The notes under the pieces are model-generated. The model was not told where the DNA came from, made no database searches, and saw only the letters and a program-made list of their open reading frames with translations. 64,000 bases of DNA from Trifolium pratense (taxonomy: Eukaryota; Streptophyta; Magnoliopsida; Fabales; Fabaceae): contig NC_060062.1 in assembly GCF_020283565.1 (NCBI RefSeq), forward strand, positions 30,006,251 through 30,070,250, in the 5' to 3' direction. Shown one piece after another: positions 1-10,518 of the stretch. Positions within the stretch are counted from its first letter, which is position 1. Each line of letters opens with the position of its first letter. The translations under genes and the position numbers were made by a program.

Positions 1-275
1 CAATTTTAACTTAACCTTATGAGACTCAGGGGGAGAGCTTGCAAACCTCTCGTCCTGAAGAAAAATATGAAATTTAATTTTACTTTAATTACTTAAATCT
101 TATACTAAATTAAAATATCATGGATAAATCCTAAAGCTAAGGCTTTAAGAAGTATCAATCTTAGGGGGAGCTTGCAAACCTCATAAACCTAAGAGAAACA
201 TGATAAGTTAATTTAACAACAATTGTCAATTAATAATTTAATACTTATGTTTGTCATCATCAAAAAGGGGGAGAT
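1..275 (+). repeat. 3' non-coding tail of a Ty1/copia Sirevirus with multiplied polypurine tracts
   Basis: AT-rich sequence with three G-rich polypurine tracts: CAGGGGGAGAGC near 28, TTAGGGGGAGC near 160 and AAAAAGGGGGAGAT ending at 275. The first two are followed by nearly the same short sequence (TTGCAAACCTC). Repeated polypurine tracts before the 3' LTR are a known hallmark of the Sirevirus lineage. The coding part of the element lies left of the window. Confidence 0.65.
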
Positions 276-1361
276 TGTTGGAACAAAATTGATTTAAAAA
301 TGTTTGCCCCTAAATCTATTAAGGTTTTGATGATAACAAAGTATTAATAAACAATTGGAAGGACTAAAAATTTAATTTAAGTGTGCAGAACTTAGCTTCA
401 GATAAGCTCTGAATAAAGCTCAGTAGATAAGTAATTCAGAAGTTCGCAAGTTCTCAGAAGTTACAACCTTCAGAAGATGAAGACATCAGAACTTCTTAAG
501 TGTCTAAGCTTCATCAAACTCTGAAGATCTTCTTGAAGTTGGTGAAGATTCTCCTTTGTTAGTCAACTCTTCTACCAATGAAGAAAAGGAGCTTTCAAGC
601 TTGATCAGAACAGCTACCCTCATTTTGTCTGTCCACTCTTGAGAACGTGGGACATCAGACTCTTTAGCTGAATAAGGAAAGTCTTCTCTGCACATGGTCA
701 AAGTGTCTGAACCTCTTACTCAATTTTAGAAACAACCAAACTGCATCAAGACAAGCTGCTTGAAGACAAAAGGTTATCTACTTCAACGGTCATCTGTGCA
801 ACGACTCTTTTCTAGCTATATATATACTAGAAGAATCAGTTGTAAATATAATATCAATTAATCAAGGATTACACACGCGCTTGAACAAACTCTGAATTAC
901 GAATACAAGCTCTGAACCTCTGAACTAGTGTTTTTGCACTCTTAGTCCAAATACTTTGTATTCATTGTATTTGCTCTTTAAGGTTCTCTTAAGAGCAGTT
1001 GTATTCTTTCAACTATTTTATTATCTCTGGTACTTGAGAAATCTTAAGCTTGTGTGCTTAAGTGAGAAGTCTTAAGCTTGTGTGCTTGAGCATTGTTGTG
1101 AAGCCTCTTGCTTGTGTGCTTGAGCATTTGTAATCTTGTGTGATTATAGTGAAATCCCTTGGAAGTGCAAGGGGACTGGACTACTCTCGTTTTGTGAGAG
1201 GAACCTGTATAAATTGCTTGTGTGATCTCTCTCTCTCCTTATCTTGTTTTATTGTGTTACTTATCCGCTGCTAACTTAGTTAAGTTAAGAACTTGGGAAA
1301 AGTTTTAACTTGGCTAAAACACAATTCAACCCCCCCCCCCCCCCCTTCTTGTGTTTTCACA
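276..1361 (+). mobile_element. 3' LTR of a Sirevirus (Ty1/copia) retrotransposon
   Basis: The LTR begins TGTTGGAACAAAATTG directly after the polypurine tract and ends TTTTCACA, giving the TG...CA ends of an LTR of 1086 bp. It contains many copies of a TCAGAAG/CTGAA motif, short repeats of the type CTTGTGTGCTTGAG near 1045-1125, and a run of 15 or more C at 1330-1345 near its end. The partner LTR and internal region are outside the window, so this could also be a fragment. Its right flank begins CCTTC. Confidence 0.7.
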
Positions 1362-2091
1362 CCTTCATGTTTATCATGATGCTTATGCTGAGTTCAAGAT
1401 TACAAGGACTCATATCAAAGCCTTCTTTTTGGTAAGTTTCATTTATCATATACTTATCTTGATTGTTACATACCTTCTTGTTATTTCCCATTTAGTATTT
1501 TATTGGAAAAATGCATCATTTGTCTTTAGACATGTTTAAACTACACACTCTCTTTACTAAAAAAAATGACACAAGATGAGAGAATTTTCGGAGATAATTT
1601 TTTTTTTTTAGTGATTCAAATTTTTCTACATAAAATTTACAAAGACAAGTTCAAATTCCCTAAAAAAATTACATTATTTAAATGACATCTCCACCCCTCT
1701 CTTTTACAAAATAGAACGAGTATGTGTTAATTGTAGGGTTGGTTTAAGCTCAACTCTCAATTTAAGATGATATAGAGTCTGGTTCAAGATCCGTTAGACC
1801 ACCTATTATCAGGTCCGGTATCGGGTCATCCACCATTTATATCCACACGCCAAGCTCAACATGGGTGTAAAGAAGTGCTTTAGAAGTCTTCCATTGGATG
1901 TGAGATGACCTGAGCATACAAGCCAGATTTGTAGTGGGATTGAGGCATAATATAATGCAAGGATCAGGATCCTCTACAGTCAGCTTCAGTGTAGCCAACT
2001 ATAGACCGTTAGATCTAAGAGAGAGATAAATCAAGTAAGGATCAGGATCTTGTTTGTATTGTGTCTAACTATAATATGACTCTTGTGACAG
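1362..2091. other. Non-coding stretch between Sirevirus LTR and P450 exon
   Basis: No convincing coding sequence or repeat structure was seen here. Because the P450 fragment downstream starts at a normal internal splice acceptor, this stretch may be the remains of its intron, cut on the left by the Sirevirus. That is inference. Confidence 0.4.
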
Positions 2092-2769
2092 GATCTATTC
2101 ATTGCAGGCACAAAGACTTCAGCAGAAGCTATGCAATGGGCAATGGTTCAGCAGAAGCTATGCAATGGGCAATGGCTGAGCTCCTTAACCATCCTGAAGC
2201 ATTTCACAAGGTAAGAAATGAGATAGAGTCAGTCACACAGAATGTTAGGTTAGTTGAAGAATCAGATATCCCAAACCTGCCATATTTACAAGCAGTGGTA
2301 AAAGAAACACTGAGACTTTATCCACCAGGACCAGTAACAACAAGAGAATGCAATCAAGACTGCAAAATTAATGGCTTTGATATACCAGCAAAAACAGCAG
2401 TAGCGATCAATTTATATGCTATAATGAGGGATCCAGAAATTTGGGAAGATCCAAATGAATTTCATCCTGAAAGGTTCTTGAAAGAAAAAGATGATCAAAG
2501 TAGTTATTATGATTATCAGAATGATGATAAAAGAATGGAGTTCAATTTTGTTCCATTTGGAGCAGGAAGAAGAGGGTGTCCAGGGACAGCACTAGCATTT
2601 TAACTTGATGAACACTGTTGTTGCTGCTATGGTCCAGTGCTTTGATTGGAAAATTGGTGAAGATGGAAAAGGAAAAAAGGTTGATATGCAATCTGGTTCT
2701 GGCATGTCTTTAGGAATGGTTCATCCACTTATTTGTATTCCTGTTGTACATTTTAATCCATATGCTTAA
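2092..2769 (+). pseudogene. Cytochrome P450 (CYP71 clan) second-exon pseudogene
   Basis: Encodes the C-terminal half of a plant P450, a haem-thiolate monooxygenase normally anchored in the ER. It starts after an AG acceptor with the I-helix motif DLFIAGTKTSAEAM. The K-helix KETLRLYPP (ExxR), the PERF motif FHPERF and the haem loop PFGAGRRGCPG with its cysteine ligand follow in order. Two breaks are visible. A 29-bp unit at 2118-2146 is exactly repeated at 2147-2175 and shifts the frame inside the I helix. A one-base gain near 2600 places a stop just after the haem loop, while the proper C terminus continues in the next frame to a TAA at 2767-2769. Exon 1 was not found. The residues resemble CYP93/CYP705/CYP712-type enzymes, but the family is uncertain. 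The gene is not functional as read. Confidence 0.85.
2118..2175 (+). repeat. Exact 29-bp tandem duplication inside the P450 exon
   Basis: Two adjacent identical copies (2118-2146 and 2147-2175) begin TTCAGCAGAAGC and end GGGCAATGG. As 29 is not a multiple of three, the duplication breaks the P450 reading frame. Confidence 0.95.
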
Positions 2770-3563
2770 TAATTCGACAGTGCTACTTTTAACTGCAATG
2801 TATTCTAAAAAACCACAAATATTTCAGAAGTATACTTTCCGATGACATAATTGTTCGAAAGTACACTTTCAAACAGTTTCTCCCATAATTCAATAGAATC
2901 AAGATCCATCTTTCTCACTATAACTAAAGATTTAAGAAACTGAGTTTGGAATGGATTAACTTATAGGTGAGGTTTCATTCACCACATATAGACTCAATTG
3001 AACAACATGAAATACATTGGCAGCACTGTCTAACAATACAATAGATGTTTTGAATTATGCAGCCGCATTGCATTGTGATTATAAACTGCAATAGTATCGT
3101 AGCATTTATAATAGCTAACTTCAATTTGAAATTACGAATATAGTGGCATCGAGTTCTGCTTAACTCTTTTTTCAGTAACCTTAATAGGCTAGTCTACTTT
3201 TTGTGAACTTAAAATTGTGCATATATGGTCAAGGGTTTTACATGAAATGCTTCACCGATAATGCAGAGTTTTATTTCAGAAAGTTTACACAAGACTTTAT
3301 TTCATCTTATCTTTCAGAATAGTACAAGTTAAAGCACAAATTAAATGTGCATAATTTTGAAATGATAAGTAAAGAAAATTGCCACAAAAAAGGAAGGAAA
3401 GATATCACATTGTCATTTAAGCATCTAAATTCGCATTTAGGAATATTCAATTCAATCAGCAAACACAAAATGCGATTTGTTTTCATCAAAGCAAAAGTGT
3501 TAATACATAGGAGTAGCTTGGTTAGCATACATAGAAGGTATTTTATAGTGCAAACATTTACAC
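2770..3563. other. Intergenic, downstream of both P450 fragment and LSM7
   Basis: No coding sequence recognised. The part nearest 3563 should hold the 3' UTR of LSM7, which is on the minus strand. No clear repeat was seen. Confidence 0.4.
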
Positions 3564-6068
3564 CTAGGCCCCATCTGCCTCAAGAAAGGGGTTTGCAATC
3601 TCATCTGTACCATCAGTTGGGGACACAAGCATCACAGCAGTTCCCCTGCAAACCTGCATTGCGACAACAAGTTTAGTTTTAACAATGATAATATGCCCAA
3701 AAATAATCATTTATATAATTGTTTTGGTCGTGTAAATTGCAAAAAATGCTTTTGCAACATATGCCATTAATAAGGATCTGCAAATTTGATGTAAATTTTA
3801 AATTTAGCTCACATGAATAGAAGGAAAGGTGCTTTTCACTCTCAATAAACATTAAGCATGTTGAACCATTACAAAAATAAGTTATCATCGATATTTTAAA
3901 AAGAAAATCACAACTAAGCAGACTATAAATATCTTTCCATGCAATTCCTCAAAACACAGAAAATGCGTAAATTTTCTTATTAGCATTTCACCTTGTTTGT
4001 AGGTTACTGTTGAGAGATGAAAAGGAGAAAATCATATATTTGCATGCAAACAAGAACTTTCCATCAGTTCCGATTAATAAGTGCTTCCCTTTTCTTATCT
4101 ATTCATCTGACTTAACTCACGAGTAGCTAATTAGTTTATCTAGAAAATCAAAACATCTGTGTGACAAATTATGTTACCATTTTCATATGTTTTGTAAATA
4201 AGCATTTGAATAAGAAATTAGAAAACAATTACAGTACGCTGATAAATAGATCAGACATTTATCCATGCAAGTTAAATTTCAGCAATTGATGTTGGGGAAA
4301 TTTATGTTTTAGAATAGATTAGATGGAGGAAAACGAAGCATACAATTAAGCCAAGACTTCTGGTCTGATCTGTAGTTTTCAGTGGATCATCAGGATCTGC
4401 AGCACAAAAATAAAATACATTGGTTTTGGTTATGAATTGAAATGGGAGATTTTATAAAAGAAGTTAAGATGGTCTTATGTTAATAAGACAATAACTAAAT
4501 TGTTATTTTGCAGAGTTTCCTTCTCAAGAGCTACTTTGAGAAATTAAGCGTGTCTAGGCAAACAAAGCACAGTTTCACTCTTTCATGGATGACTTCTTTA
4601 CAAAATTGTATAACAACTCTATTTATGCTATCAAATTACATCAGAATGAACAAGCTTAATACAGTTGACATGAAAGGCTTAGCATGTTGCATGACTGAAC
4701 TTTCAAGCAGGCAATCATAATGATGTTGACATTATACACATTGCAAATCAGATAAGAAAAGATAATCAACTCCAAAGAGTTAAAGCACTATCAATGTAGG
4801 CAATTTCAATTGAAAATTGATGTTAACACTATTAATGTGTGCTACTTTTAATTTATTATTATTCAAACAGGGTTTCACACTCAAGAATTAGGTATTGTGA
4901 AAAATACAAAAAAATGTCAACTTACGGAAAATCATATTTATGACAACGGCTTTGGTGTAGAAGCTATTTTCTAGCTTTTGCAAAAGAACCAAGACTAACC
5001 AAGTTATTGGGCACAAGTGGTCAATGAGCTCCCTCTAGGACGAATCGTTCGGGAGAACCCGAGTTCGATTTCTGGTGGGAACAATTCTTGGACGGGATTT
5101 ACATTTACTTACCTCGCAGCCGAACTCCGGGGCCCATTCCCCTGGGAATCAGAGGGTTAATACTAAAAAAAATAACTAAGACTGTTTTTTGCTTCTATTC
5201 CTTGAAAAGTTTATCTAATTACAATATAAAGCCTTTCTTTTTCTTTAAAAAAGCACCAACAATCATGACCTGAATTTGATTAACTTTCCCTTAACTTCCT
5301 CTAACCCCGAATCCTTACAAACCATTTTGTTTCAATGTGTTATAGGAAAGATGACCTCATGGGCACTATAGCAACACAAAATTCATAAATGTCTAAGAGT
5401 CATGCACAGCTGTCTCGTAGGTCTCTAGATGTAGTTTTTAAGAGAATTGGTTTTGCCATCCAATAAGGTTTAGCAGCACAATTTGTTGCTCATTTTCTTT
5501 TCATTCATATGTAATTATCTTGAATATATATGCAAAAGGATATTATTGAAAAGTCAAAATATATGTGATTGATTAATCTAATTACTAGAAGTAAAAACAA
5601 GGTGGTGGTACTATGTAGTATTTACCTCTCAGAAACTCAACAGCTTCGTCGAGGACGAGGTTAAGTAACTGGTCATATCCTTTCAGAGTACCTGTCACTG
5701 CGATTCAACAAATTGTAATATGTTCAACCCGATTTTACATAAATGTATGTATCCAAACAAAATCCCTTTACATTTAACTCTATTTTAGGTGGAATCAATT
5801 TTCTACAAATAATTGATTCAAAATCAAATTCTAGAAATACAAAACACACTGAGTGGATTAGTTACCTTGTCTACCACCAGTAAGCTTGACTTGAACTCCT
5901 TTATCAACAAATTTAGCCAAGTCAAGAACAGTTTCTTTTCTCCCAGACTGGTAAAAAAAAAAAAAAACACAAGTTAGGTCATTTTTATTTTGTGGTATGT
6001 GAAGATTGAAGAAAGATGCATATTGAAAGAGTGTTGATGAGAATGAATTTGGAAAAGAAACTCACCAT
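3564..6068 (-). CDS. LSM7: LSM7, Sm-like protein of the U6 snRNP and mRNA-decay LSM rings
   Basis: Five coding exons on the minus strand: 6068-6066, 5947-5866, 5697-5626, 4396-4344 and 3653-3564. They add up to 300 bases and 99 residues, the usual length, and all introns obey GT/AG. The first exon carries only the ATG. The protein starts MSGRKETVLDLAKFVDKG. Sm motif 1 covers roughly residues 12-50 (VQVKLTGGRQVTGTLKGYDQ, then LLNLVLDEAVEF). Sm motif 2 follows with GLIVCRGTAVMLVSP, including the RNA-contacting RG. In the family LSM7 is a subunit of LSM2-8 (nuclear, U6 snRNA) and LSM1-7 (cytoplasmic, decapping). Intron 3 holds a SINE. The gene looks intact, but a hAT element lies 22 bp upstream of the ATG and may separate it from its promoter. 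Confidence 0.95.
4997..5173 (+). mobile_element. tRNA-derived SINE in LSM7 intron 3
   Basis: A short element carrying a pol III B-box-like GAGTTCGATTTC near 5060, an A-box-like region near 5020, and a 3' end rich in A. It is flanked by AACCAAGACT (4987-4996) and AACTAAGACT (5174-5183), a probable target duplication with one change. Similar copies lie at 49034-49134 and 49938-50086. It lies antisense to LSM7. Confidence 0.75.
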
Positions 6069-6097
6069 GGTCTGATGTCTTTTAGTTTAGGTAAGCC

Positions 6098-7248
6098 CAG
6101 TGGCGATTCCAGTAATATTAGAGAGCCTAGGCAAAATTTTGGAGGGAATTTTATCAACCAAATTTCTAGATACAATAATATTTAAAAGACAAAGTTGTTT
6201 CTGCAATTCAAAAACATATTTAAATTACATTAGTACTTCTCTTTTTATGCAAAAGAAAATATTCTTCACAATATACACTTGTAGTATGCCTATTGTAAGG
6301 CTTGGTCAATTATGAAATCAACATAATATAATGTAATTTCCCCTAATGAAAGAAATCCATAACAAACAACTGTGAGAAAGAAACTGATATCTGATCAACG
6401 AGACTACATTTCAAACTGAATACAAATATCACAAGACTATCTTATTCTTATTTAATATTGTGTATAAGATCAAACTGAGATCAAGAATACAAGGTTTGTC
6501 ATCAGCTTATAAAAGAAAGAAAGTGCTTCATCAACAAAGGTGATTTTGATCCATCAAAGAGAACACAACACAAATGTCCACAATTAAACAAAGTTTTAGT
6601 TGCAGTTACGATGACAATAATATCACAAAGTAGAAAATCACCAAGTTAGTTTACAACAAGAGGCATCATGAAATCAAATAGTTTTTAGAACAAAAACCCT
6701 TCATTCTCACTATTTTAGAACAAAAACACTATTGCAGAACCAACCAAAACTACTTATTTATATAACCAAAACAGCTTATTTATATAATCACTTAACAATC
6801 AAAACAGCTTAATAAATTTAAAATTCAAAACAACACCAAATCATCAAACAAAGATTCTAGATTGAGAAGGTTAGGTTGTTAAAAATTAATTGCAGTATGT
6901 TAGTTTGCTTACCTGAAACGAGACGAAGAGAAAGAGTGAGTGCGGTGCGGTGTGGTGCGGCGCGGTGAGCTGAGCAGTGGTGCGGCTGCGGCGGAAGATT
7001 GAACGGCGTTACGGCGAGGTGAGGGAGAGAGATTGAGAGCAGTGAGAGAGGGATTGAGAGCGGCGGCCGGTGGCGGTGGGTGAGAGAGGAACAGCGATTT
7101 TGAGAGAGAGGGATCGAGAAAGAGAAAGCAAATTCTAACTCTTCCTTTTTCTGTTTTTGTTTTCATTTAAAAAAAAAAAATAAAAAAAAAATATAAGAAG
7201 GGCAGCCCAGGCACGTGCCAGGCATGCCCGGCGGTATACTCGCCACTG
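6098..7248 (-). mobile_element. Non-autonomous hAT element at the LSM7 5' end
   Basis: An 1151-bp element with terminal inverted repeats CAGTGGCGA / TCGCCACTG and a perfect 8-bp target duplication GGTAAGCC at 6090-6097 and 7249-7256, the signature of the hAT superfamily. No transposase remains. On the minus strand 7166-6909 is a CT-rich, GC-richer leader ending in CAG/GTAAGC, which looks like the 5' UTR and splice donor of the ancestral transposase gene. The orientation is assigned from that leader. It was inserted between the LSM7 promoter region and its start codon. Confidence 0.9.
6909..7166 (-). promoter_or_regulatory. Transposon leader region with splice donor, pointing toward LSM7
   Basis: CT-rich on the minus strand and much richer in CpG than its surroundings. 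It ends in a good splice donor (CAG then GTAAGC). It opens an 85-codon frame of low complexity (Pro, Ser, Arg) that I do not regard as a gene. It is most likely the untranslated leader of the hAT transposase gene. A promoter role for LSM7 is inference from orientation. Confidence 0.45.
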
Positions 7249-7849
7249 GGTAAGCCAGTCGGGTCGGGAGAGTTTTTTTTATTTTATTTTAAATTACACT
7301 ATTTATTTATTTTTTTACTAAAATAAGTAAATAACTATATTCATTTTAAATACAAATTCAACATCGCCAAAAATAAAATGAATGAATCTGTAACAAACTC
7401 ACAGCATCCAACAAGTTAATAACATACAACGACGAAATGTCTACGACTAATCTGATAAAATTAAAGTCAGAAATGTACATGCTTCATGATCTACGGAGAT
7501 GATGTCCAAATCATTATTGAATCTGCAATTCATTGAAGGTTATCTCTCAATATGAATTAAAAGGACACCACAACAAGACGGAAAATCAAACGTTGTACCA
7601 AGACGACGAACAACACAACACTTCATTCAGACGACGAAATCACAACAACTAAAAAAAACAACAAAAAGACACAATCAATGTGAAAATCACTTATTTAGAT
7701 TTAAAGCGGATAAAAAATAAGATGCAGATGGGTAATTTAAAATCACTTCCTCACCAATAAAGGAAGAAGGAAACTATTAAAAAAAAAAAAACTAGGTGGC
7801 AAGGAAAGAAAGGGTGGGGCGTATTTTATTTTCTTCATTTCGTTAATTT
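7249..7849. other. LSM7 upstream region, AT-rich
   Basis: Sequence that lay directly upstream of LSM7 before the hAT insertion. On the minus strand it shows AT-rich stretches followed by a short C-rich tract (CTCTCCCGACCCGACTGG), as in many plant core promoters. No gene was recognised. Confidence 0.4.
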
Positions 7850-8185
7850 GATTCAATTGTGTCAAAGACACATTAGAGTAGTGTTATTTCAACAACAACT
7901 TTTGGGACAAGAGAATAATTTCATTATCTGTGTATATAAAATAAATCTTTTATTATATGATGTGGCAAGAGAAGGCCAAAAGTGTAATTATTCTCTCTCT
8001 GCTCTGCTAGGGTTTGAGACCGCTGCACCATCATCTCTGCCTCTTCCTCCCAAACCACCATATATGTCGTCCCTAGCACATTAGCCACCTTAACTTTCTT
8101 TCAATACCCATCGTTCTCTGCCACTTTGATGTAGAGGTGCTGGTGGTGGTGCGATGAATGATGTCAGCCTTCTACACCACCTTTC
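7850..8185 (+). other. Leader-like sequence of unknown origin, left part
   Basis: A CT-rich stretch containing TCTCTCTCTGCTCTGC and a TAGGGTTT telo-box-like motif, reminiscent of a plant 5' UTR. No conserved protein was recognised. It was continuous with 10519 onward before the solo LTR inserted, because both sides share the target duplication CTTTC. Confidence 0.4.
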
Positions 8186-8511
8186 TATTGGAAGTAAGCC
8201 CTAAAAGCCAATCTATTTGATAGTATTTGTTTTTGTATTGTGACTTGATTTATATATTTAATATATATAATAAGACATTTCTTTATTATGTTTGTTTTAC
8301 AAAATAATAAAGTCCCTAGAATAGTTAGTTCATGTAATGAAACATTAAGTGAGACTTAATCGTGAGATTACATTAACTTAAGAACACAATTCTAAAAGTA
8401 TTCGTAGTCAAGCTTTAATATGAATTGGGATAATAATAAAGCGTAAAGACTATTATGTATGTAGACTGATGACCACATCTCATGGGTTATGGATATGAGA
8501 TATTAAGTCTA

Positions 8512-8695
8512 GGATTTCATTAATATGCACTGACGGTGTAAAATAGTTTTACACTATCAGTCAATATCAACCATGTTTTCCGCCACATCACCCCACTTCA
8601 CCCCACTTTCTTGATATGACATGGTAAAATGATGGTTATTTATTAGACGATCGTGTAAAACTATTTTACACTGTCGGTGCATATCAATTAAACTC
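8512..8695. mobile_element. MULE-type MITE nested in the solo LTR
   Basis: 184 bp with imperfect inverted repeats of about 44 bp; both ends contain GTGTAAAATAGTTTTACAC on opposite strands. The 9-bp target duplication TTAAGTCTA at 8503-8511 and 8696-8704 is perfect. A 9-bp duplication and G...C ends fit Mutator-like elements. Confidence 0.88.
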
Positions 8696-9046
8696 TTAAG
8701 TCTATACATAGATATAAATATTAGGAGTAATATTTATATTGGATTGACCCACCATGAGAGTACTACATAGTATGTTATGAAAGTGTCATAAGATACTCTC
8801 ATAGTGATAATAGTGTATATCACTCTTAGACATGAAACCACTACGATCCCTAGATGTGGACTTGGATGTTTTATTGCCGCTCAAACATTAACTGTAACAA
8901 GATAATCATAACGTCGGTTAATGGGCATTTGACGAACCAAGCTGAGGGACACGAGTGTCCTAGATGAGATTTGTCCCTCCTGCATAATAGGATATATATC
9001 TTTAAGCCTCTTTATGAACATGACTGAAAAATTGCATGGACATGCC

Positions 9047-9260
9047 TAGGGGTGCTTAAATCCAAACCAATCCAAATAAAAACCGAAAACCGATCCAAAA
9101 AAATCGAAAACCGCAAAAAACCGAAGTTTTTTGGATGTGTTTTGATGTTCTTTTGTGAAAACCGTTGGATCGGATCGGATTTCGGATTGATTTCTTAAAA
9201 CCGATCCAAACCGAACCAAACCGCATACATATATTTTAATATTTATTTATCTTTTTATTA

Positions 9261-9312
<52 letters not shown>

Positions 9313-9771
9313 CATTAACCTTTTTTTTCATTTTAAATTTTGTTAATACTATATCTTAGTTTAATTTAATTTATTTTAAATTTTGATAATACTATATGTT
9401 AGTTTAATTTAATTTATTTTTTTTACTTTTTATATGTTTTGAATATAATTGGTAATTGTCATTCCAAAATATTAATTTTCAATATATTATATGTTATATT
9501 TTACATCAAACTTAATGTTTATTTTGTCAAAAATGTCAAACTATTATTTTGTAGCGTTTTTTTATAATATTTATATTTATTAAAAAAAATTACAATTTAT
9601 AATTTGGATATCCAAAAACAGATCCAAATTAAACTGCATAATATTGGATCGAATTGGATCGGATTTTTTTATTTGTCATCCAAAATCGAACCAAACCGCA
9701 AATGAATTTATTTTTGGATCGAATGAGTTTTTGCCTCAAAACCGATCCAAACCGAACTGCGAGCACCCCTA
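9047..9771. mobile_element. hAT-type MITE nested in the solo LTR
   Basis: 725 bp with terminal repeats TAGGGGTGCT / AGCACCCCTA. The flanking 8-bp sites GACATGCC (9039-9046) and GCCATGCC (9772-9779) differ by one base. Subterminal regions are filled with repeats of ACCGATCC and its complement. It contains the (TA)n run at 9262-9310. Confidence 0.82.
9262..9310. repeat. (TA)n microsatellite
   Basis: Uninterrupted TA dinucleotide run of about 24 units inside the hAT MITE. Confidence 0.95.
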
Positions 9772-10518
9772 GCCATGCCGAATTAAGTCAATATGAGATA
9801 TTGGACTTATTCGTTACTCAGTATGCTTCGGGATCAAGAGATACAAATATTGAACTATACAAGGATGACATTATCTATGTCTTGTGTTCAATAGATATAA
9901 GGACAAAGGAGTAATTGTACACGTATACATTATCATGGAAAGGTTTCATAAGATCACCTGACATTCTTGTCACTTGGGTAGCAGTGATGTATTGCTAGAT
10001 ACCACTCACTGTTTATAATATTAAATATAAGATTTAATATTATTGCCAACATGGCAAGATCCTATAGGGTCACACACAAATGAACGGTCATAAAGAGAAA
10101 CATAAATAAGACTTATGAATAGGGTGCGGTTAGTAAAACTTGCCAATTAGTTGGCAAAGGTTAGTGGGCTTAAGGAAGCCCATTATCACTTGACTTGGAG
10201 AGCACACAAAGAGCTTCTATAAATACAACCCTTGTGCTATAGTCACGAGTTAGACTTTCGTTTTGAGAAAACAAAAGACACTCCATTCTCTCTGACCTCT
10301 GATTGCTTGGCTAGTATCGGGAACTAGAGGAGAATCGTTCGGTGTGGACGAGTAGAGGCTTTGGTAGGTTGCTCAGCTTATGATCGAAACTCTTTCCGAC
10401 ACTTAAAAAGGTAATCATTCAATCACTAATTCTTGTTACATTCGTAATGATCCAAGGAAATGAAATCGAAAATTTTAAATTCCACTGCTTTTTGTTATGT
10501 TGATTTCCCTTCACTTTC

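Larger units (their letters stand above)
8186..10513 (+). mobile_element. Solo LTR (Ty1/copia-like) with two nested elements
   Basis: Begins TATTGGAAGTAAGCCC (a changed TG start), ends CCCTTCA, and is flanked by the 5-bp duplication CTTTC at 8181-8185 and 10514-10518. Without the two later insertions it is about 1.4 kb. There is no internal region or second LTR, so it is a solo LTR left by recombination. A short region ending near 10300 (GAGTTAGACTTTCG onward) resembles the transcribed 3' part of copia LTRs in legumes, from memory. Confidence 0.7.

Noticed and set aside
6909..7166. 85-codon minus-strand frame
   Set aside because: Low-complexity Pro/Ser/Arg text in a CT-rich leader of a transposon, with no family resemblance.
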